DNA of 64,000 nt from Gnetum montanum (GCA_015680685.1 MNCI01016273.1:2051625-2115624), one strand, 5' to 3'. Shown: positions 25,384-37,485, counted from the stretch's first letter. Notes: a model not told the origin generated them from the letters alone. A program made the numbers and translations.

Positions 25384-25397
25384 CCCCCACGACTAAG
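25384..25397 (-). promoter_or_regulatory. Internal polypurine-like motif of element B
   Basis: The minus strand reads TTAGTCGTGGGGGA, about 290 bases upstream of the 3' ORF. It copies the element's own 3' polypurine tract and sits at the equivalent place to the motifs at 10749-10760 and 45207-45219. Confidence 0.5.
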
Positions 25398-25554
25398 CTG
25401 AACACTCCGAGTTCAAGCAGGTTCGAACTGAATTAGGATTGGAGTACCAGCGAGCGAGATATGAGTAAAAAAGTAAGGGTCACTCAATTACAAGTCGTAG
25501 AGAAAAATTTCAACTCCCCTCGTGTGAATGGAAGAATGATGCTAGGTGTTGTGG

Positions 25555-25571
25555 NNNNNNNNNNNNNNNNN
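25555..25571. other. Assembly gap (17 N)
   Basis: A run of 17 N bases beside a G-rich stretch, inside element B. Confidence 0.99.
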
Positions 25572-25700
25572 GGGGGGGTGGTGGGGGAAGAGGTGTTCTA
25601 TATATAGGTAGCGGGGATGCAATATCGCGTATGGTACATCACGTATGTGATATCATGTCCCTAGTGACATGAGATACCATGAAAACACTAACTTTTTAAG
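25572..25700 (-). promoter_or_regulatory. LTR-like internal promoter in element B
   Basis: The minus strand has GATATCA/GCGATATTGC-type palindromes followed by CCTATATATAGAACACCTC (TATA at 25598-25609). This resembles the U3-TATA arrangement of the family's LTRs, but lies inside the element about 500 bases upstream of the 3' ORF. It could be a fragment of another LTR or a second promoter; neither can be decided here. Confidence 0.4.
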
Positions 25701-27190
25701 GGAATTTCTTGAAATTAACGTTGGAAATTGAGGACATTGGAAATTATGAAGGAGGTCTATGGTAATTCCATTAATTCCAAAGGCACAATTAATGATGATG
25801 GCGTGAATTTGTCAATAAAATCATGGGTGGTTAAGAAAAAGGGTATCTAATGTACATGGAAATGTTAAAATTCAGAGGGGTAATAGTAAGGAAAGGATGT
25901 TATGAACAATAAGTTGAGGGTGAAAAATGGTGTGTGTGAGCTATATCATAAGTGAATATTACAAAATATTACACAAGTGGGTCCTCCCCAAAGAAGGTTC
26001 CAACCTATAATGCCCTTGTGTAACCACACTTAAAGTGTCTGTGGGCACTAGAAGGGTTCAATGTAATCCGCATTGATTCCACAACACACACACATGTAAA
26101 TATCACCAAAATGAGGTAAGAATTCTATGTTACACATGACACAAGCCACAATTACATGAACAGTGAGATGAGACAAACTATAGAAGGGATCATAGAGATT
26201 GGGACATGAGGTAACTGACCCATGGCACAACAAATCCTGAGTGAAAAGCATGATTAATGTGTCATTAACCCATCATTCCAAGATCAGGACCAAGTCCATT
26301 CCTCTAATCAGTGACATCACATTATTTCATCCCATGATGAGCAACTATGAGAGTATCAAAAAAATAAGCCCTACGATCACTTAGCATTTTATTCAAGGGA
26401 GGATTGACACTTGTTTTGTGGCACTTTTCTTTCTTTTCTTTTTCTCTCTTTTTTCTTCTTCTCTTTTTTTTTGAAGTACTGAATCCAGAGAAGTTGCCAA
26501 CCCTTAGGAATGGATGCATGTCTTTCTAGTGGAACCCCCTAGAATAGCATTGGAGTTTTGAGTGCCCTTTTGATTACTCTTACTCCCATTTTTCATTAGG
26601 TCTACAAGGATCTTAGTACAACCACGTTGCATGATAACTCCCATAGATGTAATCGAAGAGAATCCGCAAGTCCCCTTGATGTCACACCCTATTCATGTCC
26701 TCTTGTTCCATCCTTCTTCATTCTAGGTATGATGAACAAAAAAATAATTTTATGTTTTAAAAATGTCAAGAATATCACTGTACCCTTGGACAAACCCTCT
26801 TATTTGTAGAAGGGATGAGTGGGTGTAATGGGCTCACTGTCCAAATAATTAATCACTCGAAACTTGATAACATAAAACACACCTCAACCAATAATCCACA
26901 TGAGTGTTTTTTTCATAGATGAGATTACTTATAAAAAATGAAAAAAATACAAAAATACTAAAAATACAAAAAGATAAAACAAGAAATTTGAAAAATTGAA
27001 AAACTGAAAAACAAAAAGATGTAAAATTAAAGAAAATAAAAATGGTTATTAATCCTGCTTGTTATTAGAATGAGGGATATCCCTCATAGCTAAATGGTTG
27101 AGGATGGTAAGGATTAATAGTTGACGATGGGGGTCCTTGCATCTTGGAAATATTGGAGCTTGGCCATACTTACCGCATTGGGTTTCACAC
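25700..27190 (-). other. Element B central noncoding region
   Basis: Contains the GGACCCACTTGTG block (minus, near 25980) shared with elements A and C, a pyrimidine-rich stretch at 26420-26470 and A-rich sequence at 26930-27040. The join between gag and this region near 27.05-27.19 kb marks the missing pol. No coding sequence is seen. Confidence 0.6.
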
Positions 27191-29023
27191 ACTGGGTTAT
27201 AGTAAGTATAGTGGGGAAATTTGCACGATGTAGTGCCTGGTAATGAGTTGACCCACTATGATGTTTGTGACCATTAGATGGTATGCAAGGATTGGGATGA
27301 TGCCTCCCATGGTTGTGTTCATTAGGCTGGATGGTTGTTGGAGTGTTAGATGGTAGCCTTGATGAAGTATCATGAGGTGTGGGGTTTGAAAGTAAGGGTG
27401 CATAATAGTGTGGGACTTGTGTTCAGTTGGAGGATGCAATGGCCTCAGAATTGTGTTGTCCCTTCTTATGGCCATGTTTAAAGAAGGGGCACTTTGGATG
27501 TTGCTGAGGTTTTTCATTGCTATTGGAAGTAGTAGCACAAGTGGTGCAAACACCTTGGGAACAGTTGGTGGCAATGTGGAAGGAGGGAAGGAATGAGAAT
27601 GTTGAAATTTAGGAGGAGTATGAGGTGCACAAGGTGGTGGTTGTGTTGAAGGCATGGGTTGATGGTATTGAGAAGAATTTTATTATGGTGAGATAGAGTA
27701 TGTTAGCCCAATTGGAGGAACAGGATGTTGAACAAGATGAGCATTTGGATCTGGATGATATGAAGGGTGTCTCCAATCTAGTGGTGGTCTCCCTCATGAC
27801 TGTGATTGTTGCCACTATGATCAAACACAATATCTCTACATGAACTTTAGATGTAACGTGTTTCCCCAATGCTCCTGTAAATGTAACAATATTGGGCATT
27901 GGCCCTTGGGGTGATCATACAAGCATATGTTGCATTCATATGTATGATTGGCAGTTGAGCACTTATTTTTCTTATCCCTTCTTTCTGATTGTCTAATGTT
28001 TTATCCTGTTTCTTGGGTTGTCAAAACTCTATCTCCAATAATGTTGATAAATTCTCCACACTTTTGATACGTCCATTCCAACATTTTATTGATCTTTGCC
28101 TCAACTTCTTCTAAAAATTGTTGTGTTGGAAAAGATGATGTTTCCACCTTGATATTGGTTGATTTCTCCTTGTTATGATCATGGACCTTTGTTAAGTTAA
28201 GATTTTGGTCCCGTTAATTTTTTTCAACACTCTCCCATCTAGCTAATTCTCCTTCTTCTTTTTCTACCTGCTTAATAAGCCCTTGGACTTGATGGGTTCG
28301 TCGTTTGTATAGTTGACCTTGGGCATACATTCCTAAGGTTTCTCTTGTTTCATCACATAGCCCATCAACCCCCTGGTACATTAGCCTTTCCTCGGAAAAC
28401 CCATGGCTTGGACAGTTGTTTAACAGTGCATAATATCTTTCTAAGGCCATGTCCAAGGGTTCATATTGTGCTTGTTTCCATCCTTGGATTTTTTTCCTCA
28501 AGGCTGACACTCTTGCATAGGCTTGATATTTTTCATTAAAGACTTCTACCATTTTTGACCAATGTTGTATTGAATTTGGTTTTAATGATCTATACCATAC
28601 TTTTGCTTGGGCAACTAGTGTCATAGGAAAGAGCTTAAGTTTTTTCCAACCGTTATCTATGTTGTACCATGTGCAGGAATCATAGAAGGCTTTTAAATGT
28701 TGATGCGGATCTAAGTCATAGCCTCCTAAAAATTTAGAAAAGTTGTTTAAATCGAGCCTGGGTAAACGGCTCTCTTTATGGTGCCTACATGAGATTCGAA
28801 CAACCTCTTGTATTTGTGTTAAGCTTGTAGTGACCAGTAGGGGCTCATCATCATCTTGTAAGTTATGTCTTCATGTGTTGGGATGATGTTTCCTTTGTTC
28901 ATGTTTATAGGAAACCCCCACTTCAGGTTGTATAATCCAACCTTCATCGTCATATAGTTCGCTGATTCTCCAATGAACTTCCTCACTAAGTGTGGCATTA
29001 TTATAATCTTGTAGGAGAGGCAT
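27190..29023 (-). pseudogene. gag of element B
   Basis: Starts at ATG 29023, about 120 bases after the primer-binding site. The capsid-like domain at 28740-28214 includes FLGGYDLDPHQHLKAFYD, VWYRSLKPNSIQHW and LRKKIQGWKQAQYEPLD, homologous to gag of elements A and C. A zinc-knuckle-like C-x-x-C..DHPKGQCP..H follows near 27930, then a Pro/His/Ser-rich tail (27655-27197, shifted frame). Stops and at least one frameshift break it. Confidence 0.85.
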
Positions 29024-29148
29024 TGTTATGAAGTTGTATGTGAATTGATATGTGACTTTTTATAATTATTTCTTTTTCCTAAGAGATATATCGTTAAGTC
29101 CTATACAACAACCTTGTATGATATAACTAATCTAGATAACTAGCACCG

Positions 29149-29166
29149 TCCCCGACAACAGCGCTA
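29149..29166 (-). promoter_or_regulatory. Primer-binding site of element B
   Basis: The minus strand reads TAGCGCTGTTGTCGGGGA one base after the 5' LTR. It is a mutated tRNA-Asp-complementary site, close to those of elements A and C. Confidence 0.75.
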
Positions 29167-29167
29167 A

Positions 29168-30108
29168 TGATGAGTGGCGAGATACCCCTACACTCAACCA
29201 TATGAATATGAGCATTTTCATGCACGATCTAGTTGAACTCTGTAGATGGACTAGTTATGGCACCTAGATAGTTAGCCTTAGGTTGCAGTTTGCTATCTTC
29301 CCACCTAGACTAGTATTAGCTTTGTCACATATGGTTTAGTCCAGAGTGAGGTGTATGAAATGGTTCCTAATCTAATGCTACTCCTCAGGCAATGGAAGAT
29401 GATATTAACAATGCTAAGCTAGGAGAGAAAGGGTAAATAAATCTAATCTAGCCTAAGTGTGATGAGCATCCATTTCTTGATTATCCGTACCCATCTTGGA
29501 CTTCGTGCACGACTACCACTGGGATTACCAAGCACAAATCCTAGGTATACTAGGTTACCAAGTAGTCACACTTAAATTCTTGTAATCAAGTCGTCCTCAT
29601 TCTGCGGTTTAACATGAGATAAGGGTGAGAGAGACTAATTAGGAAAGTAGTAAATAACAATTAAGTAAATAATTAAATAATTAAACTAAGTGAATGTTGC
29701 AATGATGAAGTAATCTCGATCTTTATTGTTGGTCATGTGCATGTCCAAGTACATCACACTCGAATAAAGGATGTCGTACAATTACATTCACCACACTACT
29801 GGCAGACACGGGAAACAAGGGAGAGTCGCCTCTTATTTATAGAACTGGTGACGGGCTACAATATCGTGTTCGTGATATCGCAGGGAAAGATGTGATATCG
29901 TGGGCGATGTGATATCATGGCAGATGCAATATCACGTATGCGATATTGCGGCCCATGCGATATTGCGGCAGATGCGATATCGTGGCCCATGCGATATTGC
30001 GGCAGATGCGATATCGTGGCCCATGCAATATCGTGGCAGATGCGATATCGCGTATGCAATATTGCGGCCCATGTGATATCGTGGCCCATGCCATAACGCA
30101 TCTCATCA
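29168..30108 (-). repeat. 5' LTR of element B
   Basis: 941 bp, about 110 bp longer than its partner because the U3 palindrome array is expanded. TATA (CTATAAATAAGAGG, minus) lies at about 29829-29842. The sequence is otherwise collinear with 21342-22170. Confidence 0.9.
29853..30100. repeat. Array of GCGATATCGC-type palindromes
   Basis: About 14 variants of a 10-bp palindrome (GCGATATCGC, GCAATATTGC, GTGATATCAC and similar) are spaced every ~17 bp with alternating GGCCCAT and GGCAGAT linkers, which gives a 34-bp higher-order unit. The partner LTR has three to four. It has no unique spacers and is not a CRISPR array. Confidence 0.9.
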
Positions 30109-30349
30109 ACTATAAATGAAAAGTGATATCTTTGAGAAATTGATATTTAAATCCTAGAAAGTTCATAGTTATGATTTTATTATTAAAAGATAACTACACA
30201 TTGAAGCTTTCAAATAGAATAGAGAACACGTGTCTAAAAATACTTTTAAATGTAAATAAAGGAAGAAAACAAAGAATTTTCATTAATGACAATATCATTA
30301 AAGCTGGGTTAATAGTTGTTACAAATTTTAGATGTCCATTTTCAAGGAT

Positions 30350-31760
30350 ATTATGTAACTAAACGTTCAAATGAAACATGAGAAAATGAGTCTTCAATTT
30401 CACAAAAAGGACATTGGGAAGAAATAATTCCAATATATTGAAGATGATTTCTAATAGAAAGACCTTGATAAATAAGACACTATAAAAAATGTGAACATTT
30501 GGAAATGCAAGAACTCTTCAAATATCCTTCATTTTCCTCATTCAAAAGTGTGGTAATGATTACGGTTTCTAGATCTTATTAAATTTTTTATGAATAGAAT
30601 CAATTTTTGTAATAATTTTGTATGTAACTTTCAAGTTAAAAGGAAAAACAAATCTGCCATGCTTCCAAAAAATATCTAGAAAAGCTTGATACAAACTATT
30701 GTTAATTCTAAATAAATTCTTAAGATTACAAATTGATTTTTCAAATTCTTTTTTCTTTCTATTCAAATCATGGAGGCTAGAATCCTCCTTCATTGTAATC
30801 CATTTATCATGCATACATAGATAAAACAACTATAGTAATACCAAATTTTCTCCAAGTGGTAAAACTCTAGCTGAATAAGTAGCCCAAGCTCTTTCATTAA
30901 AAGGAAGTCATCATGGGTTAATTTGCATAGCATATCTTCTAAAATAATAATATGATTATAATCCAAATACTTACTAAGCTTGCACCATATCTTTCAGATT
31001 TATTTAAGAACAAGAGAACTAGGTATAGAAATGACTTGAGGAAAAAGAAGACAATGAAGAATGTTATGAGAAGACCAATTATTATTATTTTTAGGTTTTC
31101 ATTGCATAATTATATTTTATAGAAGGATCATATAAGCATCATCTTCAGTAATGCACTTTTCAATCCATTTTGTTAAGAGAGAAACACTCTAGTTATAATA
31201 ATTAATGAGGCCATGTCCTCCATCTTTCTTGTTATTAGTGCAAATATTCCAATAAAATCTAGAAAAGTCTTTTCTATGTTGCCTAATAGACCAAAGAACT
31301 TGATAGAAAATTTTATCAACTTTGCTTGTAATAATGAGCTTTTTTTTTCTTTCCATTTATTAAGATTCTTTTCAATTTTATCAATTACATAATTTCACAA
31401 AATATTTAAGTCAAACTTAAAAAAAAAAAAGCTATTCTTAAAATTTTCAAGGTAGAATCTTTTTTCAAGATTTTTCAAAGCTTGAGAGTAACCCACTCAT
31501 CAATATTACCATTATAATAAACAACAAATTTTTGCCAATTGATATGAGAGCTAGATAACATGGAGTAATCCTTCACTCTAGCAAATAGATAATTAATATT
31601 CTAGAGAGGACTATTAATCATAAGAAAGAATCATTGTATTTTAAGAAACTGTGTACCTTGATGATTAATTGAAATTCCCTTAATGATATTCCTTTATAAA
31701 TCATAATGTAGTTTATATGAAAGAAATTCTACTACAATAATAAAAGATAAGAAGCTAGAG
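30350..31760 (-). pseudogene. LINE RT C-terminal remnant with zinc-binding region
   Basis: Minus-strand blocks include WNICTNNKKDGGHGLINYYN followed by LLTKWIEKCI (about 31250-31140), the usual segment after the LINE polymerase core. Nearer the 3' end are GLSIRNHLQYIG and SQCPFCEIEDSFSHVSFE (about 30480-30370), matching the zf-RVT zinc-binding region. Stops occur throughout. It differs from the LINE piece at 4.6-5.5 kb, which covers the polymerase core. Confidence 0.75.
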
Positions 31761-32671
31761 GAAAACCTTGATGAACTGACCACTAAAGGGAAAAGAAAGA
31801 ACTCAATCCAAAATTTTTAGTAACATGAGTATTTACATCAATAAGTAAATAGGGTATGGACAAGATAAATAAACTAATTACCAAATCCTAGGTTACCAAG
31901 ACAAGAATTAATACAATTCTTGTTAAACTTTAACTTTTCTTAAGAAGGTACAAGTAAATAACTTAAGTAAAATTCAGTTCAAAATGTATGATCAATTTAA
32001 GTTGTAACCTATAAATTGGTATTCTTTGGAGATGGATATAGAAAATGCTTCTTTTTTTTTGGCCCTTTGGTCATAATAGATTGTTCTTTCCTTTTTCTAT
32101 TACTTATTTTCTACTTCAACACATACATACACACTAAACTTGACATTGGTCTTTGTTTTAACTTGATGAAGATTCATGACTCTAATACAAACCAACATAA
32201 CTTAGCACAACTAGGTTTATAAACTCTTAATAGTACAAGTTTTATGAATATACTATGTAAACCAATATTTCTCTAAGACTTAACTCAACTTATTTACAAA
32301 TAGACTTGACTAATTTACAAATTAGTTTTACAAATGTATTATGTACTTAAGAATTTCATGGTGTGGAGACTTACCTTGTTTAAATTATTACAAGTTAAAA
32401 TAATGTATGAATTACTCTCTAACACTTCTTAATTTATAATTTATCTTCTTAACATAGTATGTATATTTTATAAGTAGTATAAAGTGTACAAGTTCAGAAC
32501 ATAGTATTAGAGGATGCCTATTGCGATATTCATATCTTATTCTTTTATAACTTTAGAGTTTTATTTACTTCACTTCATACTGTAATGAAGTGGTATGTTA
32601 GATATATAATCTTGAAAGCTTTCAAACTATTACTTAGTTAGAACCTTTGTAAATCATTAGCCTTCTATTGG
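31761..32671. other. AT-rich spacer
   Basis: AT-rich sequence between the LINE remnant and the truncated chromovirus LTR. No feature is recognised. Confidence 0.5.
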
Positions 32672-34267
32672 TTTGTGAGTCATATCGCTTAGAGCATATT
32701 TTCTGATTGAATTATGATTATGTGCTTCATAGCTTGTTTAATAGTATAGCATAGGTATGATGGCATGGGCATGATAGTCAAAGGGCATGTGATGTGGAGT
32801 AATGAATAGATGAATGATTATGCTTGATCATGGCTTTATCCGTGATTGTATGATATCCATCTATCCTCTTCAATAATGAGTATGGTAGTGTTATGTGTGA
32901 TATGATGTGTGTGTTCACGTGTTACTCTTAGCATGCACAAGACTAACATTTGAGATAGGTTATCTTGTACCTCACTCCTCTCCTCCAGTGTAGCACTTGT
33001 TATCCATCTAGTAGGGAAAGTGTAAAGGCTTCACACTTAGTGGTATACTAACTTTATTTCATTATAGGTGGAAGTCGTAGGAGCCTAGATGAGCACACAA
33101 AGAGGAAGTAGAGGAGGGAAAAATCTTCAATAATTGGTTAATGTATATTTCCATGTACAGTAGTATGAACTATTTATAATTGTATGAGATTCTTTGTACT
33201 CTTCTATATGTGATGATGATGTTTATGTGTTTTTGTATCTTGTGGGACTAGTGCTTTTGGTTTATGTAGAGATATTTAGTTTTCTCATTGTAATGTATGT
33301 TTAGTTTTTGGTGTGGCATGACATCTTATGTAGTTTTACATTTTTAATATAATGTACACATCATTAGTTTTTAAATTATCATGCTTCCATTATAAGATTA
33401 CTATTGATCCTAGGCATCACCTTGCCCTAGTTAGGATGGTGATGAACTACGATATTGGGACCGCGATATTGGGTTTGCAATATCAGAGCCTTCCATGCGA
33501 TATCGGGCATCCAATATCGAGACCTGCCTTGTTGCCTATAAATAAGAGGTGAGTGCACTTAGTTTTGGAAATTAGTCTTAGTCCCTTACCCAAAATCTTC
33601 CCATTCCAGAGATAGAATTATTTCCAAGTGCCCATAGTAAGAGTCATAAAGTGAATAGATGTTTATTCGAGCATTGTGTACTTAAGCACATCTTGTGTAC
33701 GGTAATAAAGATAAACTTTGTGATAAACCTTGCAACATTCAGAATAGATTAATTAATGTTAATTTTTGTTACTTAATGTTTTCCTTAGTTAATTAATGTT
33801 CTCTCTCTCATCCTTCAACTCTCCTATGTAAGCACAGTTAGTACGACCACTTCGAGCATGTGTGTAATGCTTGGTAACCTAGTAACGATTAGCGTTTGGT
33901 AATCCCAGTAGTGTTGCACTAGTTCAAGATGTGTATGGAAAGTTAGAACAGATGCTGGTGTTAGGACTAGTTAAAGCATAGTTGAGTAGTTAAATTAAAT
34001 TAGTTACTTAGTTATCTCTCTTCTCCCTTTGTAGCACTAGGACATAAAAACATAAAAGCCATAAAAATCATGTACCTCAAGTTTACTTAACTATACAATT
34101 ATGTTATACAAGTAAGCTTGGGAATACAATAATTGATCAACCCGTCCTTGTTCCAAAAAGGTGCATAAGCACTTAGTCCTTGGAATTTGACCGGATCATG
34201 CGTGGATGCTCGTATTCATATGGTTGAGCGTAGGGATACCTTATTGCTCATCAAATGGGGTGTTACA
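32672..34267 (+). repeat. Truncated 5' LTR of the chromovirus, interrupted
   Basis: Aligns with 50983-51760 from GTTTGTGAGTCATATCG to GGTGTTACA, with the solo LTR inserted between 33439 and 34254. The first ~1.98 kb of the LTR, judged from the 3' copy, is missing. Confidence 0.8.
33440..34253 (+). mobile_element. Solo LTR of the TGATGA family
   Basis: 814 bp, starts TGATGAAC and ends CTCATCA, with GATATTG/GCGATATCG palindromes, a TATA box (CCTATAAATAAGAGG, about 33535) and the family's downstream LTR words. Flanked by GATGG (33435-33439) and AATGG (34254-34258), a one-mismatch target duplication. No internal region is present, so it arose by LTR-LTR recombination. Confidence 0.85.
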
Positions 34268-34269
34268 TT

Positions 34270-34287
34270 GTGATATCAAAGCTAGTT
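34270..34287 (+). promoter_or_regulatory. Primer-binding site of the chromovirus
   Basis: GTGATATCAAAGCTAGTT follows the LTR end GGTGTTACA by two bases. It resembles TGGTATCAGAGC, the complement of the initiator-Met tRNA 3' end. Confidence 0.65.
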
Positions 34288-34346
34288 TACTCCAATATTG
34301 TATGATGTTTGGGGTACTCTTCCATTTGTGATTTCAAGTTACAGAG

Positions 34347-35470
34347 ATGTGTAGTAGACATGGTCATGATGTTGGTGGGGCCTGCAGGTTAGAAGGGCCT
34401 AATGATGAACAAGAGAAGTCTCCTCAAACATCTAGTACTAGTCCTACAAATAGGTAACCAAATCTTATACAAAAAATATTATAGATCCTACAGCAACATG
34501 TTGTAGCTATTGATGCTCTTATTTTCATAGTTAGAGAACTAGGAAGTGGTAGTAGTAGTGGAGGCTCAAGAGAATCCAACAGGTAGCTTATTAATAGAAA
34601 ATTAGTAGAGCAGTTTTAGAAGTTGGTACCTCCTAAATTTGATGGTAATGAGGATTCCACTATACCTATAGAATGGTTGGAGGAATTACAAAAGGCTCTT
34701 AATTTAATGGGCTACTCATTGATTCATTAGACTTTCTTGGTCGTATATTAGTTGCCAGACTACCTGTGTTGGTGGATGACTAAAGAGCAAGCCAAGGGAT
34801 GGACTGGCCAAGAGGTGGCATGATATTATTTTTTGATCTCTTTTAGAGCCCATTATGTGTCTACCAAATATGCTCAAGCCGAGGAGGATGAGTTCTATCA
34901 TTTGTATCAAGGTAGTTGTTCTATGGTGGAATATGATCCTTATTTCCCTAAGCCGAGTAGTTATGTACCACAGATGTAGATAGATGCTTGGGCACAAATG
35001 AATAGATTTGTTCAAGGTTTGACGTCAACTTTGAAGGATCACCTATTATCCCTCATATTGACATCCTATGATGAGGCTAGAGTAGTAGCCATGGATTTAG
35101 AGAGGACTTAGTAGGAAGATATAGTACATAGAGAGAGGCGACAAGGGTAGAATAAAGGACTAACATTCGAAGAGAGGCTTGGCCCCTCTAAGCAAGCTCA
35201 TGGGCATGAAGGAGAGTGTCCAAGACCCACTGATGGTTCTACTATTAGATCTAGTCATGGAGCTATTGTTTGTTATAGATGTGGATATCATGGTTATGTG
35301 TAGAGGGATTGCTAGAATGTTTTTACATGTGCACATCTAGGGCATCCAGCTTAGGAGTGCCCAAAGTAGGTAGGAAGTAGTGGATGAGGCAAGGGCCAAG
35401 AATATGACCTCTAATTTTGGGTGGACATGGAGCACTAGTCACTCATCCTAGAGGAGGAGACTAGAGGACT
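34347..35470 (+). pseudogene. gag of the chromovirus
   Basis: Opens with ATG 34347 (MCSRHGHDVGG). Later blocks are LVPPKFDGNEDSTIPIEWLE, a capsid-like DEFYHLYQGSCSMVEYDPYF, and two zinc-knuckle-like motifs beginning CYRCGYHGYV and CAHLGHPA.ECP near 35275-35360. This matches gypsy gag with CCHC knuckles. Several in-frame stops and one or more frame changes break it. Confidence 0.75.
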
Positions 35471-35479
35471 CAAGGATGG

Positions 35480-35820
35480 GTGTATGCTTTAACAAACCAA
35501 TCATTGGATGTGAAACCAAACACAGTGATAGAGATAGCAAGTATGATTTTGGGCTTTGATGTGTTGATTTTATTTGATCCAGGTGTTAGCCATTCTTTTG
35601 TAGATCCTACAGTTGCACATCATGTAGCTCTTGTATGTCATTCTCTTTGTCTTGTATTGATAGTCTCTTCTAGTGGGGGTCATGAAACTCGAGTTGATTA
35701 GATGTGTATAGGTGTACTAGTAGAATTAAAAGGTGTGTAGTTGGTTAGTGATTTACATGTTATGGATCTTGGGATATATGATGTAATGTTAGGAATGGAT
35801 TGGTTATCCTAGTTCAATGC
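35480..35820 (+). pseudogene. Aspartic protease of the chromovirus
   Basis: The frame reads LILFDPGVSHSFVDPTVAHH, in which the catalytic D-S/T-G has become D-P-G. It continues to DLGIYDVMLGMDWLS, the usual C-terminal flap and end of the Ty3/gypsy protease, followed by DYQKKF. A stop at 35699 and the DPG change show it is inactive. Confidence 0.78.
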
Positions 35821-36039
35821 TAGTTTGGACTATCAGAAAAAGTTTCTACAACTATTATCAATTGATGATGCTTCAATTGAGATACAAACACATCTGAGAA
35901 CTGTCCATCTAGATTTGATCTCCCCTTTGATGTACCATAGGATGTTTCAAAAAGGACATGAATGCTTTGTGGCTACAATATATAAAATAGATATGTTGGA
36001 GATAGATCAAATTCTTGAGGTTCATGAATTCTTTGATGT

Positions 36040-36530
36040 ATTCTAGTCAGAATTATCAATTTTTCCATTGAGGTGAGAGATTGAGTTTAAGATCAAACTT
36101 AAACCTAGTACAAAGCCTATTTCAAAGACTCTACATAGGATGCCTCCTCTAGAGCTAGCGAAGCTAAAGATTTAGCTATAGGAATTGCTAGACAAAGGCC
36201 TCATTTGATGTAGTGTATCACCATGGGGTGTACCACTACTATTTGTTAAAAAAAAGGATGAGGGTTTCCAACTATGCATAGATTATAGGTAGCTAAACTA
36301 GGAGACTATAAAAAATAAATATCCTCTACCATGCATTAATGACTTGTTTGATTAACTTTGGGGAGCTCATGTATTTTCAAAGATTGATCTCAAGTCTAGG
36401 TATCATTAGGTGCGGGTTCGTGGACAAGATGTTTCTAAGAAAGCATTTAGAATAAGATATGATCATTATGAGTTTCTAGTTCTTTCATTTGGGTTGACAA
36501 ATGCACCAACAGTCTTCATGCACCTCATGA
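36040..36530 (+). pseudogene. Chromovirus reverse transcriptase, 5' half
   Basis: Reads IEFKIKLKPSTKPISK, SPWGVPLLFVKKKDEGF, LCIDYR.LN, KYPLPCINDLFD and VFSKIDLKSRYH with stops at conserved Gln and Trp positions. It stops exactly at the insertion point of element C after [15 protein letters not shown]. The remainder resumes at 46736. Confidence 0.82.
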
Positions 36531-36535
36531 ATAAT

Positions 36536-37484
36536 TGATGAGACGCGATATTGCGTATGCGATATCATGACGCAATATCACGTCATCCCTGCGATATCGC
36601 ATACACAATATTGCGGTTCGTCGACAAATCTATAAATAAGAGGTTGCACTCCCCTCATTTATCATCCTAGGCTAGAAGTAGTGAATCTCTGGTAGTTTAA
36701 TCACTCCAGAGATAGAAGTTTTCCATGTGCCCGTAGTAGGAGTCCCCAAGTGAACAGATCTTTATTCGAGCAGCTTTGTACCTAAACACAAGTTGTGTAC
36801 GGCAATAAAGATGAGCTTTGTGGATAAACCTTGCAGTGCATGGAATAGGTTTATTTAATGTTATTTATTGTTTTCCTAGTAACGTGGCATGGGTACGACT
36901 TGGTTATGAGCATTGACAAATGTGTACAGCTAACCAAGGAATCGGCTACTCATCGCGATTAGATTCTCTCACCCTTATCTCCTAGAATGTGGGATGAGTA
37001 CGACTTGATTACGAGCATCTATGGATGTGTACGGCTAGTCAAGGAATCAATTGCTCATCACACTTAGGCTAGTTAGGTGCCTCAGTACGACCACGTCGAG
37101 CATGTGCGTTATGTGTGGTGATCCCAGTAACAATTCGCGTTTGGTAGCCACAGTTGCATAGTTTAGGGTGTGTACGGTAAGTGGGAATGGATGCTGACGC
37201 TAGTTAATTTAGACTTAGGACATTAGTTAGAATTAGTTAGTTTTCTCAACCCTTTGCTCTTAGCGTAGAAGACATAAAACCAGAAAAGACCAAAAAAAAT
37301 CATATACCTCGGACTTACTTAACCATACACTGTGACAACAACAAGTAAGTCTAGGAAGACAATGAATGATTAACCCCAAGTGTTCCATGGGGCGTTTAGG
37401 CATTTAGTCTATGGAGTTCGACCAGATCGCACGTGCTACACTGGTTTCGTATGGTTGAGTGTAGGGGTACCTTGCCACTCATCA
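36536..37484 (+). repeat. 5' LTR of element C
   Basis: Begins TGATGAGACGCGATATTGCG and ends CCACTCATCA. It has four to five GCGATATCGC-type palindromes in the first 90 bases, then the TATA box CTATAAATAAGAGG (36630-36643). Confidence 0.95.
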
Positions 37485-37485
37485 T

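Larger units (their letters stand above)
21342..30108 (-). mobile_element. Element B: pol-less Athila-like LTR element with a long 3' ORF
   Basis: An 8.8-kb minus-strand element with two LTRs (TGATGAG...TCATCA), a tRNA-Asp-type primer-binding site and a polypurine tract. Near-matching target duplications AATAT (21337-21341) and ACTAT (30109-30113) flank it. Gag (29023 to about 27190) is followed directly by the noncoding block that lies after integrase in elements A and C, so protease, RT, RNase H and integrase are absent. A long 3' ORF region (25095 to about 22330) is kept. It would need enzymes from an autonomous relative to move. Confidence 0.88.

Noticed and set aside
29853-30100. CRISPR-like array of regularly spaced repeats
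   Set aside because: Repeats are 10-bp palindromes with non-unique 7-bp linkers inside a plant LTR; there are no unique spacers and no cas genes.
29856-30109. Repetitive open frames on the minus strand across the palindrome array
   Set aside because: They are by-products of the array; the peptides only repeat the DNA unit.
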